Source: Methylotenera mobilis 13
Lineage (GTDB): Bacteria; Pseudomonadota; Gammaproteobacteria; Burkholderiales; Methylophilaceae
Length of the DNA stretch: 64,000 bases
Reading direction: 5' to 3'
Assembly (NCBI RefSeq): GCF_000384255.1
Contig: NZ_KB913035.1
Coordinates: forward strand, 124,001 to 188,000
Below are positions 45,792-53,832 of the stretch, in pieces. Below the pieces are notes generated by a model. The model made no database searches. It had not been told where the DNA came from and was given only the letters and a program-made list of their open reading frames with translations. The first letter of the stretch is position 1. Each line of letters starts with the position of its first letter. Position numbers and translations under genes: made by a program.

Positions 45792-45845
45792 TATACAATC
45801 ATGAGATAACCTCATAATATTATGAGGTTATCTCATGATTGTATA
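45792..45845. promoter_or_regulatory. 54-bp perfect palindrome before the HTH gene
   Basis: Positions 45792-45818 are the exact reverse complement of 45819-45845. Each arm itself contains a shorter inverted repeat, ATGAG-ATAAC-CTCAT on the left and ATGAG-GTTAT-CTCAT on the right, so the whole is two operator-like sites mirrored about the centre. The downstream ATG is only 2 bp from its edge, leaving no room for a ribosome site outside it. Likely operator for the encoded HTH protein, and a strong mRNA hairpin if transcribed. Confidence 0.85.
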
Positions 45846-45847
45846 AT

Positions 45848-46135
45848 ATGAACTACATTGAATTCCGCCGACATCTTGGTAAAGCAGGTATTACAGTTGA
45901 GAAATTCTCAAGTCTGATTGGCGTAAGGGCAAACTCTGTTTCCAACTACTCCAAGAAAGAACAGGTTCCAGCTCAGTATGCAATTATTGCAATATTGATG
46001 GGCGAAAGTGTAGACCGTGGTATAGATGTCATAGCCATGCTTTCTAAATTTGGTATTAGATTTCAATCATCAAGAGAGGGAAATATTGCAAATATCAATG
46101 ATTTTCGTATTTCTTCAAATAAAAGTGAAATTTAA
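45848..46135 (+). CDS. Small XRE-like helix-turn-helix protein
   Basis: 95 residues from ATG at 45848. HTH region KAGITVEKFSSLIGVRANSV, then SNYSKKEQVPAQYA, similar to phage-type and sce7726-associated regulators. It lies 2 bp after the 54-bp palindrome and 2 bp before the sce7726 gene, so it most likely binds the palindrome and controls its own operon. No ribosome site outside the palindrome; the mRNA may be leaderless. Confidence 0.75.
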   Translation: MNYIEFRRHLGKAGITVEKFSSLIGVRANSVSNYSKKEQVPAQYAIIAILMGESVDRGIDVIAMLSKFGIRFQSSREGNIANINDFRISSNKSEI

Positions 46136-46137
46136 GC

Positions 46138-46920
46138 ATGTTAGATGAGTTAGCAATCAAAACAGCAGTTATCGATCAGTTATATCTGACCGGATCATTA
46201 GATGATGCAGTCTTAATCAATGAGATGGTGGTAGCTAACTGGAGTAGAAGAACGGACTTGACCGTTGTAAATGGTAAGTTGCATGCCTTTGAAATCAAAA
46301 GCGACTTTGACAATCTTAATAGACTACAGGGTCAAGTAAGTACTTATTTAAGTAGATTTGATAAGGTAACTGTTGTCACCACTACAAAATTTTTATCTGC
46401 AGTTAAAGACTCTCTTCCTCCTAACGTTGAGTTATGGGAGGTAACAGAGTTGGATTCAGAGAAATATATTCGCATTGTAAAAAGAGGAAAAACTCAATTA
46501 ATTACTAATAAGAGAATATTATGTGGCTTTCTTCACAAGCCTGAATTGGTGGCATTTTTGAAGCAAAATAATATAATTTCCTCTACAGAAACATCTCGAG
46601 AGAATTTAATTTCGCAATGTGAATCACTATCAAGTTATAAACTAAGGCAGTTTGTTTTATGCTCCCTCAAGCATCGCTATAAAGATACATTCAAACAATT
46701 TCAGGCAAAGCGAATTGATAAAACTAAAGTTGACGACTTGTACGCACTTAGTAAAAAAAGTTTATTAAAAAAAGAATATAAAGAAAACAATATTATTAAC
46801 ATTTCTAATTCAGCCCCACAGAAAAATATTAGATTTCTGGATATGCACTTATTAGAATTGAAATATGGTATTCAAGCTGACAGCATTCAGAAAACAGTTT
46901 TACTTAGAAAAGTAAGTTAA
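46138..46920 (+). CDS. sce7726-family protein (PD-(D/E)XK-like)
   Basis: 260 residues. N-terminal 110 residues carry E-x10-D-x11-ExK: RRTDLTVVNGKLHAFEIKSD (D40, E52, K54), a restriction-enzyme-like active site. The remainder is helical with SAP-like spacing (ELVAFLKQNNI, RENLISQCESLSSYKLRQFV). This family is usually found next to sce7725/beta-protein genes, as here. Converges with the beta-protein gene, overlapping by 4 bp. Likely a DNA nuclease in a defence-type module. Confidence 0.82.
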   Translation: MLDELAIKTAVIDQLYLTGSLDDAVLINEMVVANWSRRTDLTVVNGKLHAFEIKSDFDNLNRLQGQVSTYLSRFDKVTVVTTTKFLSAVKDSLPPNVELWEVTELDSEKYIRIVKRGKTQLITNKRILCGFLHKPELVAFLKQNNIISSTETSRENLISQCESLSSYKLRQFVLCSLKHRYKDTFKQFQAKRIDKTKVDDLYALSKKSLLKKEYKENNIINISNSAPQKNIRFLDMHLLELKYGIQADSIQKTVLLRKVS

Positions 46921-47972
46921 AAATCTTCATCTAGTGCATCCATTACAGACAACTCTAGCTGCTTCTCAATATGAATATTTACTCGTGCTGCTATCCATTT
47001 CGAGCGTACTTTCATACCATTGTTATTTCCGCTCGCTACATTAATAATTTTTTTACTACCCCAATAATCTTCGTCTAAAATTTCTGGATATTTCATTGTC
47101 AATGCTTTTGCTGTTTCGATATAACCATCGCCGTCTAGACCTGGTCTTCTTTCTATTGCCCATGCATCAAATAATGGGTATTCAATCTGCGGAGTATATT
47201 TACCACCTGTAGCAACATACACTTTTGAATGAATTGAACTATGATCCCCATATATAGCAGCATCTACACCTATCGCTTGATGAAGTTCCCGCTCTAATAT
47301 ATTAATAATCCCACTTTTCCTATCGCTATTCACATCCAAAAAAGGTGTAACTGTTGATGGATAGCTAGTCGAGATAATTGTTATTATTGCTTCTGGTATC
47401 TCATCTCGAATTTCATTGATAGCCGCTACGCAAGCAGCGATAGAGGCTGCCATTGTTTCTCGAATATATCCTGCATCTATAATGATTAATGCATTTTCTG
47501 GAGAGTCCATCGCAGAAATAGCGTTAATTACCTTTGTAGTATCGTTTGTATAATCAGTTATACGAAAAGCGACTTTGTTTAAGCCTATTGTCTCTAAAAG
47601 TCTTGTTTGCCTTATGATTTGAGACTGCTTAGCTTCTTGTACTATTTGTATTGTAGGGATGAAATTACTATGTGATTTAATGAAATCGCACCAAGATTTA
47701 AAGTTGCTATCTGGATTCAACAAATTTTTCAGTTCATTATTTTGATATAAACTTTCCCTGGTCAAATCAACAATACAAGGACGATCTCCCACCGCAGAAA
47801 TTAGCTTTCCAATTGACTCTGCCAATCCCTCAGCTTTTGGCCATGCACCTAAAGTCATTATTGGTACTAGTTTATTTTTTGTTAACTCTCTTAACTCACT
47901 GTATCCCTCAATTTCAGCAGGCCTTGTTCTTAACGCAGGGTAATATGAGAAATCATCAAATTTAATTTTCAT
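46917..47972 (-). CDS. Beta-family protein (sce7725 / T4 beta-like)
   Basis: 351 residues. Fits the 'beta protein' family (FSYYPALRTRPAEIEGYSEL, VPIMTLGAWPKAEG, IVDLTRES, VAFRITDY, IIDAGYIRE), a TIM-barrel-like protein known from phage and bacterial genomes beside sce7726. Role unknown; co-occurrence suggests the two act together. It overlaps the upstream membrane-protein gene by 11 bp. Confidence 0.82.
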   Translation of the reverse strand: MKIKFDDFSYYPALRTRPAEIEGYSELRELTKNKLVPIMTLGAWPKAEGLAESIGKLISAVGDRPCIVDLTRESLYQNNELKNLLNPDSNFKSWCDFIKSHSNFIPTIQIVQEAKQSQIIRQTRLLETIGLNKVAFRITDYTNDTTKVINAISAMDSPENALIIIDAGYIRETMAASIAACVAAINEIRDEIPEAIITIISTSYPSTVTPFLDVNSDRKSGIINILERELHQAIGVDAAIYGDHSSIHSKVYVATGGKYTPQIEYPLFDAWAIERRPGLDGDGYIETAKALTMKYPEILDEDYWGSKKIINVASGNNNGMKVRSKWIAARVNIHIEKQLELSVMDALDEDF

Positions 47973-48369
47973 TTGTTAAACCTTCTTGTTTAGGTTTTCT
48001 TGGCGTAGCTGTCTTTAGAGATTTAGATGCCAAAAACTCACTAATTGATATCAATCTTTCCTTTTCATTCTGTAACTCAACATTCTTTTCCGTTAATGTA
48101 ATAAGTTGATCAGCATGCTTTTTCGTTAATGTTATAAGCTGCTCAGTCTGAGATGCTACTAATTTGATAAGTTTTGAACCCACCCATATTGAAGCAACAG
48201 TAGTTAATATTGCAGCACCCCACCCAGAGATAGCTAAATAGTAGGCATTCGGATTAGTTGCATATGAAAAATAAAGAGTTAAGCCAATTCCTGCTAAACC
48301 CGTTATAAAGCCACCGATTCCGAACCACATACCAAGAATAGTCGCTGAATCTGTATCAATTTTATTCAT
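47962..48369 (-). CDS. Two-TM membrane protein with coiled coil
   Basis: 135 residues. Two hydrophobic segments (about 11-36 and 44-65) are followed by a cytoplasmic coiled coil with an internal repeat (EQLITLTKKHADQLITLTEK). It starts the minus-strand pair with the beta protein and overlaps it by 11 bp, so they are coupled. Possibly the membrane anchor or effector of the module. Family not recognised. Confidence 0.7.
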   Translation of the reverse strand: MNKIDTDSATILGMWFGIGGFITGLAGIGLTLYFSYATNPNAYYLAISGWGAAILTTVASIWVGSKLIKLVASQTEQLITLTKKHADQLITLTEKNVELQNEKERLISISEFLASKSLKTATPRKPKQEGLTNEN

Positions 48370-48435
48370 TAATTTTTCAAATTTCGCTACTTTTAATTGG
48401 TCAGGTTTACTAAATATTTACAGCTCAACTATTTA

Positions 48436-48529
48436 CTTATGATTCTGCTACACCAAATCATGGTTCAACTTATGGGGTCTTTAGTTGCAGCTTATGAGGG
48501 CAAACTTGCAACTTATGGGGTCGCTTACA
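48436..48529 (-). repeat. Right end of Tn7-like element B with four TnsB-type boxes
   Basis: Read inward from 48529 (minus strand): TGTAAGCGACCCCATAAGTT. CTTATG cores (plus strand) start at 48512, 48491, 48469 and 48436, spacings 21, 22 and 33, the same as element A. The terminal TGT is nine bases from the first box. Followed outside by AACAA, the same as before the left end. Confidence 0.87.
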
Positions 48530-48534
48530 AACAA
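48530..48534. repeat. Target-site duplication AACAA of element B (right copy)
   Basis: Matches 19848-19852. It lies 25 bp beyond the nrdJb stop codon (48560-48562), the distance at which Tn7 inserts beyond glmS. Confidence 0.87.
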
Positions 48535-48559
48535 CCCTTTCAAAACAAATTATTAATAA

Positions 48560-49258
48560 TCAACCGCACTTACTCTCACCACAATTCAAGCAAGTCAAAC
48601 AACCATCCATAATAATGCTCGCTTTGGTATTACACTTCTTACAAAGCTGCGCACCTTTTGGGAAGCCTTCTTCGTTTACTTCTTCGCCTGATTTAGCGTG
48701 CTTTTCTAGGTACTCTGCTTTTTTCTCTTCTACCAATTTTTGTTGGTGTTCATCTAAGCCTGGCTTTTTAAGCATGCCGATTTCTTGTAGGTGTTGTTCT
48801 ACCACTTCACCAATTTCGGCCACTAGGCTAGGGACAAACTTACCACCTTTTTTGAAGTAACCACCGCTTGGTTCAAATACGCTTTTAAGCTCTTCTACCA
48901 AGAAGGTCACATCGCCACCTTTACGAAACACGGCTGACATCACGCGTGTTAGCGCAACAATCCATTGAAAGTGCTCCATGTTTTTGGAGTTAATAAACAC
49001 TTCAAACGGGCGGCGGTGCTCTTGTGGCGTGCCTTCGTTCATCACGATATCGTTAATGGTGATGTAAAGCGCGTGCTCGGTGACTGGGGTTTTAATTTTG
49101 TAGGTGTTGCCTACCAACTTCTCTGGGCGGCCTAGTGGCTCACCTAGTTGCACAACGTTAGTGGTGGCTTCTACAACTTTAGCTTCGGCAGCTTTCGCTT
49201 TGTCTTCTTCTGACACTAGGTTGTAGCTAACGATTTTTTTATCAATTTTAATAGTCAT
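48560..49258 (-). CDS. nrdJb: NrdJb, C-terminal subunit of split B12-dependent ribonucleotide reductase
   Basis: 232 residues. Matches the separate C-terminal piece of class II reductases, as in Pseudomonas NrdJb: LGRPEKLVGNTYKIKTPVTE, MSAVFRKGGDVTFLVEEL, and a Cys-rich tail CKKCNTKASIIMDGCLTCLN-CGESKC that provides the redox-active thiols. It works with NrdJa to make dNTPs using adenosylcobalamin. Its conserved 3' end appears to be the attachment site of elements A and B. Confidence 0.92.
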   Translation of the reverse strand: MTIKIDKKIVSYNLVSEEDKAKAAEAKVVEATTNVVQLGEPLGRPEKLVGNTYKIKTPVTEHALYITINDIVMNEGTPQEHRRPFEVFINSKNMEHFQWIVALTRVMSAVFRKGGDVTFLVEELKSVFEPSGGYFKKGGKFVPSLVAEIGEVVEQHLQEIGMLKKPGLDEHQQKLVEEKKAEYLEKHAKSGEEVNEEGFPKGAQLCKKCNTKASIIMDGCLTCLNCGESKCG

Positions 49259-49327
49259 TTTGTTTTCCTTTTGAGGGTTGCCCTCACATTTATCCGCTCT
49301 TGTTTTAAGCGTTGCGTGTGCAGTTAA

Positions 49328-49406
49328 GACAAGGCGTGTTTAAATTTTTTACCGGAATGTACAAGTAGTACATGAGGATTAAAAATTTAAACACAACGCC
49401 GTATTA
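49328..49406. repeat. REP-like hairpin element between nrdJa and nrdJb
   Basis: Outer arms GTGTTTAAATTTTT / AAAAATTTAAACAC, inner stem TGTAC-AAGTA-GTACA, flanked by ACAAGGCG and CGCCGTAT. A relative with the same flanks lies at 56056-56108. Probably a dispersed chromosomal repeat; here it may adjust the ratio of NrdJb to NrdJa. Confidence 0.6.
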
Positions 49407-49420
49407 ACAAACAAAGCAGC

Positions 49421-51586
49421 TTAAAACTTGCCGTAGTAGCCTTCTTTCAATGCATCGTATAAATTCGCTGCACTGTGAATCTCACCATCATATTCAATCT
49501 CATCATTACCTTTGGCTTCAATCTCAGTGCCGTCTTCTAAAGTAAATTTGTAAGTAGTACTTTCTAAGTCTTTTTCTGTCACCAATACACCTTGGAACGC
49601 TTCAGGGTTAAATCTGAACGTTGTACAACCTTTTAAGCCTTTATCGTATGCGTAGAGATAGATGTTTTTGAAGTCTTCAAAATCATAATCTGTTGGCACG
49701 TTAATGGTTTTTGAAATTGAGCTATCAATCCATTTTTGTGATGCAGCTTGAATATCCACGTGGGCTTTAGCCATGATGCTAGAAGAATCTAGGAAGTATT
49801 CTGGTAATTGTTCTTCTGGCTTGTCGCTAAATGGCATTGCATTTGGGTTGATTAACTCGCGGTAAGCTAATAACTCATAAGAGAACACATCGACTTTCTC
49901 TTTTGATTTTTTACCTTCACGAATCACGTTACGTGCGTAGTGGTGCGCGAATGATGGCTCGATACCGTTACTTGCGTTATTAGCTAGTGATAATGAAATA
50001 GTACCTGTTGGTGCGATTGAGCTATGGTGCGTGAAACGTACGCCTTTAGTGGCGATTTGGTTACGCAAGCCTTCTGGGAACTGTTGCATGTAGCGGCTGT
50101 ATTTACCCAACAATACTTTACCTGCGATTTTTTGGCCAACTTTAATGCCGTCTGCTGCCATTTCTGGACGTTTTGCCAGCATATCTGCGGTGACTTCAAA
50201 TTTCTCATCCATGATCGGTGCTGGGCCTTTTTCTTCAGCCAATTGCACGCCTACGCTCCAGCCTTCTTCAGCCATCACGCGCGTCACTTCTTCTGTGAAC
50301 TTGATTGACTCTTCTTCACCGTATTTCATTTTCATCATGGTGAGGCTAGAACCTAAACCTAAGTAACCCATACCATGACGGCGTTTACGCATGATTTCAT
50401 CGCGTTGTTGTTGTAATGGTAGGCCGTTGATTTCCACCACGTTATCTAGCATACGGGTGAAAATCGCGACCACTTCGCGGTATTCTTTCCAGTCGAAGTA
50501 AGCTTCATCGGTAAATGGTTTTTTCACAAAACGGGTGAGGTTAACTGAACCTAACAAGCATGCGCCATAAGGTGGTAATGGTTGTTCGCCACATGGGTTA
50601 GTTGCGCGGATGTTTTCGCAGAACCAGTTGTTGTTCATTTCGTTCACGCGGTCGATCAAAATAAAGCCTGGCTCAGCAAAATCGTAAGTGGAGGACATAA
50701 TCACATCCCACAAACGGCGTGCCTTAATGGTTTTGTAGACGCGGCATGCAACTTTGCCTGCATCTACGCCATCTGTTTTAGTCAGGTATTTACCCTTGAT
50801 TGGCCACTCGCGCCATACTACTTGGCTTTCGTCATTGGTATTTAAAGCATCAACAATCGCTTCTTTTTCTGTCACAGGGAATGCTAGTTTCCACTCAGCA
50901 TCGGCTTTTACTGCCTCCATGAACTCTTTAGTGATCAGGCATGACAAGTTAAATTGGCGTAAACGGCCATTTTCACGTTTTGCTTTGATGAAGTCTGTCA
51001 CATCTGGGTGTGAGATATCAAACGTTGCCATTTGCGCACCACGACGGCCACCCGCAGAAGACACGGTGAAACACATTTTGTCGTAGATATCCATGAAAGA
51101 TAATGGGCCGCTGGTGTAAGCACCTGCACCCGCGACAAACGCACCTTTTGGACGCAAAGTAGAGAACTCATAACCAATACCGCAACCTGCTTTTAGGGTT
51201 AAGCCTGCTTCATGCACTTTGCCTAAAATATCATCCATACTGTCTGAGATCACGCCAGAAACTGTACAGTTGATGGTAGAAGTGGCTGGTTTATGCTCCA
51301 AGGCACCCGCGTTAGAAGTAATACGGCCTGCTGGAATAGCGCCGCGACGCAATGCCCATAGGAATTTCTCATGCCATTCAGCACGTTTTTCTTCTGTGGT
51401 TTCTACATCTGCTAGCGCACGTGCTACGCGTAGATAAGAAGCGTCCATGTCTTGATCAACATTTTCGCCCTGCTTAGATTTCAAACGGTATTTTTTATCC
51501 CAAATATCCAATGAAACAGGTTGAATTGGAATCTCTTTTTCAACCTCTGTGTTTGAATTCTTAGCAGTATCTACAGCTTTTAGCAT
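49421..51586 (-). CDS. nrdJa: NrdJa, catalytic subunit of B12-dependent ribonucleotide reductase
   Basis: 721 residues. Class II RNR ten-stranded barrel: substrate and radical-site segments (AGCGIGYEFSTLRPKGA, GGRRGAQMATFDISHPD, NLSCLI, NPCGEQPLPPYGACLLGSVN) and SIAPTGTISL. The Cys in NLSC and NPCGE form the active site. It lacks the C-terminal thiol tail, which NrdJb supplies. Preceded by an NrdR-type box. Confidence 0.96.
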   Translation of the reverse strand: MLKAVDTAKNSNTEVEKEIPIQPVSLDIWDKKYRLKSKQGENVDQDMDASYLRVARALADVETTEEKRAEWHEKFLWALRRGAIPAGRITSNAGALEHKPATSTINCTVSGVISDSMDDILGKVHEAGLTLKAGCGIGYEFSTLRPKGAFVAGAGAYTSGPLSFMDIYDKMCFTVSSAGGRRGAQMATFDISHPDVTDFIKAKRENGRLRQFNLSCLITKEFMEAVKADAEWKLAFPVTEKEAIVDALNTNDESQVVWREWPIKGKYLTKTDGVDAGKVACRVYKTIKARRLWDVIMSSTYDFAEPGFILIDRVNEMNNNWFCENIRATNPCGEQPLPPYGACLLGSVNLTRFVKKPFTDEAYFDWKEYREVVAIFTRMLDNVVEINGLPLQQQRDEIMRKRRHGMGYLGLGSSLTMMKMKYGEEESIKFTEEVTRVMAEEGWSVGVQLAEEKGPAPIMDEKFEVTADMLAKRPEMAADGIKVGQKIAGKVLLGKYSRYMQQFPEGLRNQIATKGVRFTHHSSIAPTGTISLSLANNASNGIEPSFAHHYARNVIREGKKSKEKVDVFSYELLAYRELINPNAMPFSDKPEEQLPEYFLDSSSIMAKAHVDIQAASQKWIDSSISKTINVPTDYDFEDFKNIYLYAYDKGLKGCTTFRFNPEAFQGVLVTEKDLESTTYKFTLEDGTEIEAKGNDEIEYDGEIHSAANLYDALKEGYYGKF

Positions 51587-51962
51587 TATTTAACCCTCTT
51601 ATTGGTAGACTTAAATCAATGATAAAACAATGAGATAAGTCTGTATTATTTAACGGCAGCGCAGTGAAAGATGGTAAGCACACACTAACTTTACCACACC
51701 TTTAGAACTACATGACAACCACTATATATTGTGTTTTTTTAGTAATTTAATCATTCTGTAGTGGTAGGTCAAGCTGTTTTTGAATAAATATTTTTAACAA
51801 AATAGACAGATTTCTCTTGCGAAAAATCAACACCGCACTGGCGTTGGCTTAGCGCAATTGCTAAATAAAATACGCAGCAATTCACCTTAAAAAACCAGAT
51901 GAAATAAACTGTGCGAAAATACAACAACTCTATATTGCAACTGCATCACACTCACATACAAA
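51587..51962. other. Divergent promoter region nrdJa / waaA
   Basis: 376 bp. Holds an NrdR-type box (51719-51734). The waaA promoter should lie toward 51900. No B12-riboswitch features were recognised. Confidence 0.5.
51719..51734 (-). promoter_or_regulatory. NrdR box upstream of nrdJa
   Basis: ACACAATATATAGTGG (minus strand) matches the NrdR consensus ACACWATATATWGTGT at 15 of 16 positions. NrdR represses ribonucleotide reductase genes. Only one clear box was found; NrdR usually binds a pair. Confidence 0.7.
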
Positions 51963-53222
51963 ATGACGCGTTATCTCTACACTTGCTTGTTATCTATACT
52001 GCTGCCATTCACGCCGCTTAAACTACTTTGGCGCGGGAGAAAGCAACCTGAATACTTAGCGCATTGGCGTGAGCGTTATGGTTTTTATCATACGCCAGTG
52101 CAAGCACACGTGATTTGGCTGCATTGTGTTTCTGTGGGCGAAACCCGCGCGGCAGAGCCTTTAGTCAACGCATTATTATCTCAATATCCACAGCATCAAA
52201 TTTTACTGACGCATACCACCCCAACTGGCCGCGCCACTAGTGAGCAATTGTTTGGAGACAAAGTAACTAGAGTTTACTTACCTTATGATGTGCCATTTGC
52301 CGTTACCCGTTTCTTAAGACACTTTAAGCCTAGTATTGGCGTATTAATGGAAACGGAGCTTTGGTTTAACCTAATTGCTGGTTGTCATCAACGCCACATT
52401 CCTTTAGTGCTTGCCAACGCGAGGCTCTCAGAGAAATCTGCCTTAGGCTATCGCAAGCTGGGCAAAGTGCTCACAGAAGGCTTGCAAAGCTTAAGCAAGA
52501 TTGGCGCACAAACAGAGGCCGATGCTACGCGCCTAAATCAATTAGGGGCCACTGAGATAACCATTACCGGCAATATCAAATTTGATGTCGCTCCGCATGA
52601 GCATGCGCATGAGTTAGGCGAAAAACTACGTAAACAATTAGGGGCTACACGCCCTGTGTTTTTAGCGGCCAGCACGCGCGATGGGGAAGAGGCCTTAATC
52701 ATTGAAGCAGTCAGCAAGGCTAATATCCCGAACTTGCTCACCATGATTGTGCCTAGGCACCCGCAGCGCTTTGATGAAGTAGCTGAGCTATTAAGAAAAT
52801 CTAATCACTCATTCATACGGCGCAGCAGCATGAATGATGAAGCCGCTGATTTCAATCGTGTGAATTATCTACTTGGCGACTCTATGGGCGAGATGTTCAC
52901 CTACTACGCGAGTTGTGATGTAGCGTTTATCGGAGGCAGCTTACTACCATTGGGCGGACAAAACCTGATTGAAGCATGTAGCATGGGGAAACCTGTCTTA
53001 GTGGGGCCACATACCTTTAACTTTGAAGAAGCGGCACAAATGGCAGTGATCGCGGGGGCGGCTGATCGCGTGCAAAATGTAGAAGCGTTAAGCACAAAAT
53101 TACAGCAACTATTTGCAAACGATGAACAAAGGCAAGCCATGAGTGTAGCAAGCCTTCAATTTAGTGAACGTAACCGTGGTGCGACGGAAAGAACTTTAAA
53201 CCTGCTTAGACCATATATTTAA
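51963..53222 (+). CDS. waaA: 3-deoxy-D-manno-octulosonic acid (Kdo) transferase
   Basis: 419 residues. N-terminal membrane-anchoring helix (1-22), then a GT-B fold: HCVSVGETRAAEPLVNALL, LMETELWFN, RLSEKS, GGSLLPLGGQNLIEACSMGKP. It adds Kdo to lipid A precursor on the inner face of the inner membrane. Full length. Confidence 0.96.
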   Translation: MTRYLYTCLLSILLPFTPLKLLWRGRKQPEYLAHWRERYGFYHTPVQAHVIWLHCVSVGETRAAEPLVNALLSQYPQHQILLTHTTPTGRATSEQLFGDKVTRVYLPYDVPFAVTRFLRHFKPSIGVLMETELWFNLIAGCHQRHIPLVLANARLSEKSALGYRKLGKVLTEGLQSLSKIGAQTEADATRLNQLGATEITITGNIKFDVAPHEHAHELGEKLRKQLGATRPVFLAASTRDGEEALIIEAVSKANIPNLLTMIVPRHPQRFDEVAELLRKSNHSFIRRSSMNDEAADFNRVNYLLGDSMGEMFTYYASCDVAFIGGSLLPLGGQNLIEACSMGKPVLVGPHTFNFEEAAQMAVIAGAADRVQNVEALSTKLQQLFANDEQRQAMSVASLQFSERNRGATERTLNLLRPYI

Positions 53223-53273
53223 GGTGAATATTAACGCCAAAATATGCGTAATTTAAGACTCGCGTCACTAGTA

Positions 53274-53831
53274 TTAGCGAATCAGCTTACTCATCGCCTT
53301 AAATGCATCGCCTGAAGCCACACCTAGCCATTCAAACACTAAAGACTCAGTGTTGGTAATCACACAACCTGCGCTACGCATTCTTTCGATGGCGTTCGCT
53401 TTATTGGCTGGGTTGCGTGAAATGATGGCGTCTTCTACCACAAACACTTGTTTACCCGTGCTCAGTAAATCTAGCGCTGTTTGTAAAATACAGATATGCG
53501 CTTCCATCCCTGCCAGCACTACTTGTGAATGATCACGCGTCAAATGTCGATTAAACTTAGGCTCAGCTACACAGGAAAAAGTGATTTTTTCAACCGGTGG
53601 CTGTTGAATCAACGAAGCTAGCTCAGGCACTGTAGGCCCCAACCCTTGTGGATATTGCTCAGTGACAATATAAGCAACATTGAGCATATTGGCCGCTTGC
53701 AACAAGATGCTGCAGTTTTTAACCACTGCTTGCATGTCAGCCACAGGCATCACAGCCGCTAGCTTAGCCTGCACATCCACAATGGCTAACTGGCTTAATG
53801 TAACGCTCGCTTTTTGAGTGGTATATTGCAC
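53274..53831 (-). CDS. Isochorismatase-like cysteine hydrolase
   Basis: 185 residues. Cysteine-hydrolase family (YcaC-like): LAIVDVQAKLAAVM (Asp), a central Lys region, and GMEAHICILQTALDLL with the nucleophile Cys. Substrate unknown. Ends 2 bp from the TolC gene stop region, probably co-transcribed with tolC and the methyltransferase. Confidence 0.85.
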   Translation of the reverse strand: MQYTTQKASVTLSQLAIVDVQAKLAAVMPVADMQAVVKNCSILLQAANMLNVAYIVTEQYPQGLGPTVPELASLIQQPPVEKITFSCVAEPKFNRHLTRDHSQVVLAGMEAHICILQTALDLLSTGKQVFVVEDAIISRNPANKANAIERMRSAGCVITNTESLVFEWLGVASGDAFKAMSKLIR

Positions 53832-53832
53832 G

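Larger units (their letters stand above)
19853..48529. mobile_element. Tn7-like transposon element B, complete, 28,677 bp
   Basis: Starts TGT at 19853, ends ACA at 48529, flanked by AACAA on both sides, with multiple CATAAG-type boxes reading inward at each end. It lies with its right end 25 bp past the stop codon of nrdJb, the same geometry Tn7 shows at glmS. It carries tnsABCD core II (27516-33135) and three cargo blocks: a candidate HEPN/nuclease system plus a two-component system on the left, a redox/detoxification cluster and an HTH/sce7726/beta-protein module on the right. Confidence 0.87.

Noticed and set aside
51587..51962. Cobalamin riboswitch in the nrdJa leader
   Set aside because: No B12-box or the expected paired elements could be recognised; an NrdR-type box explains regulation instead.
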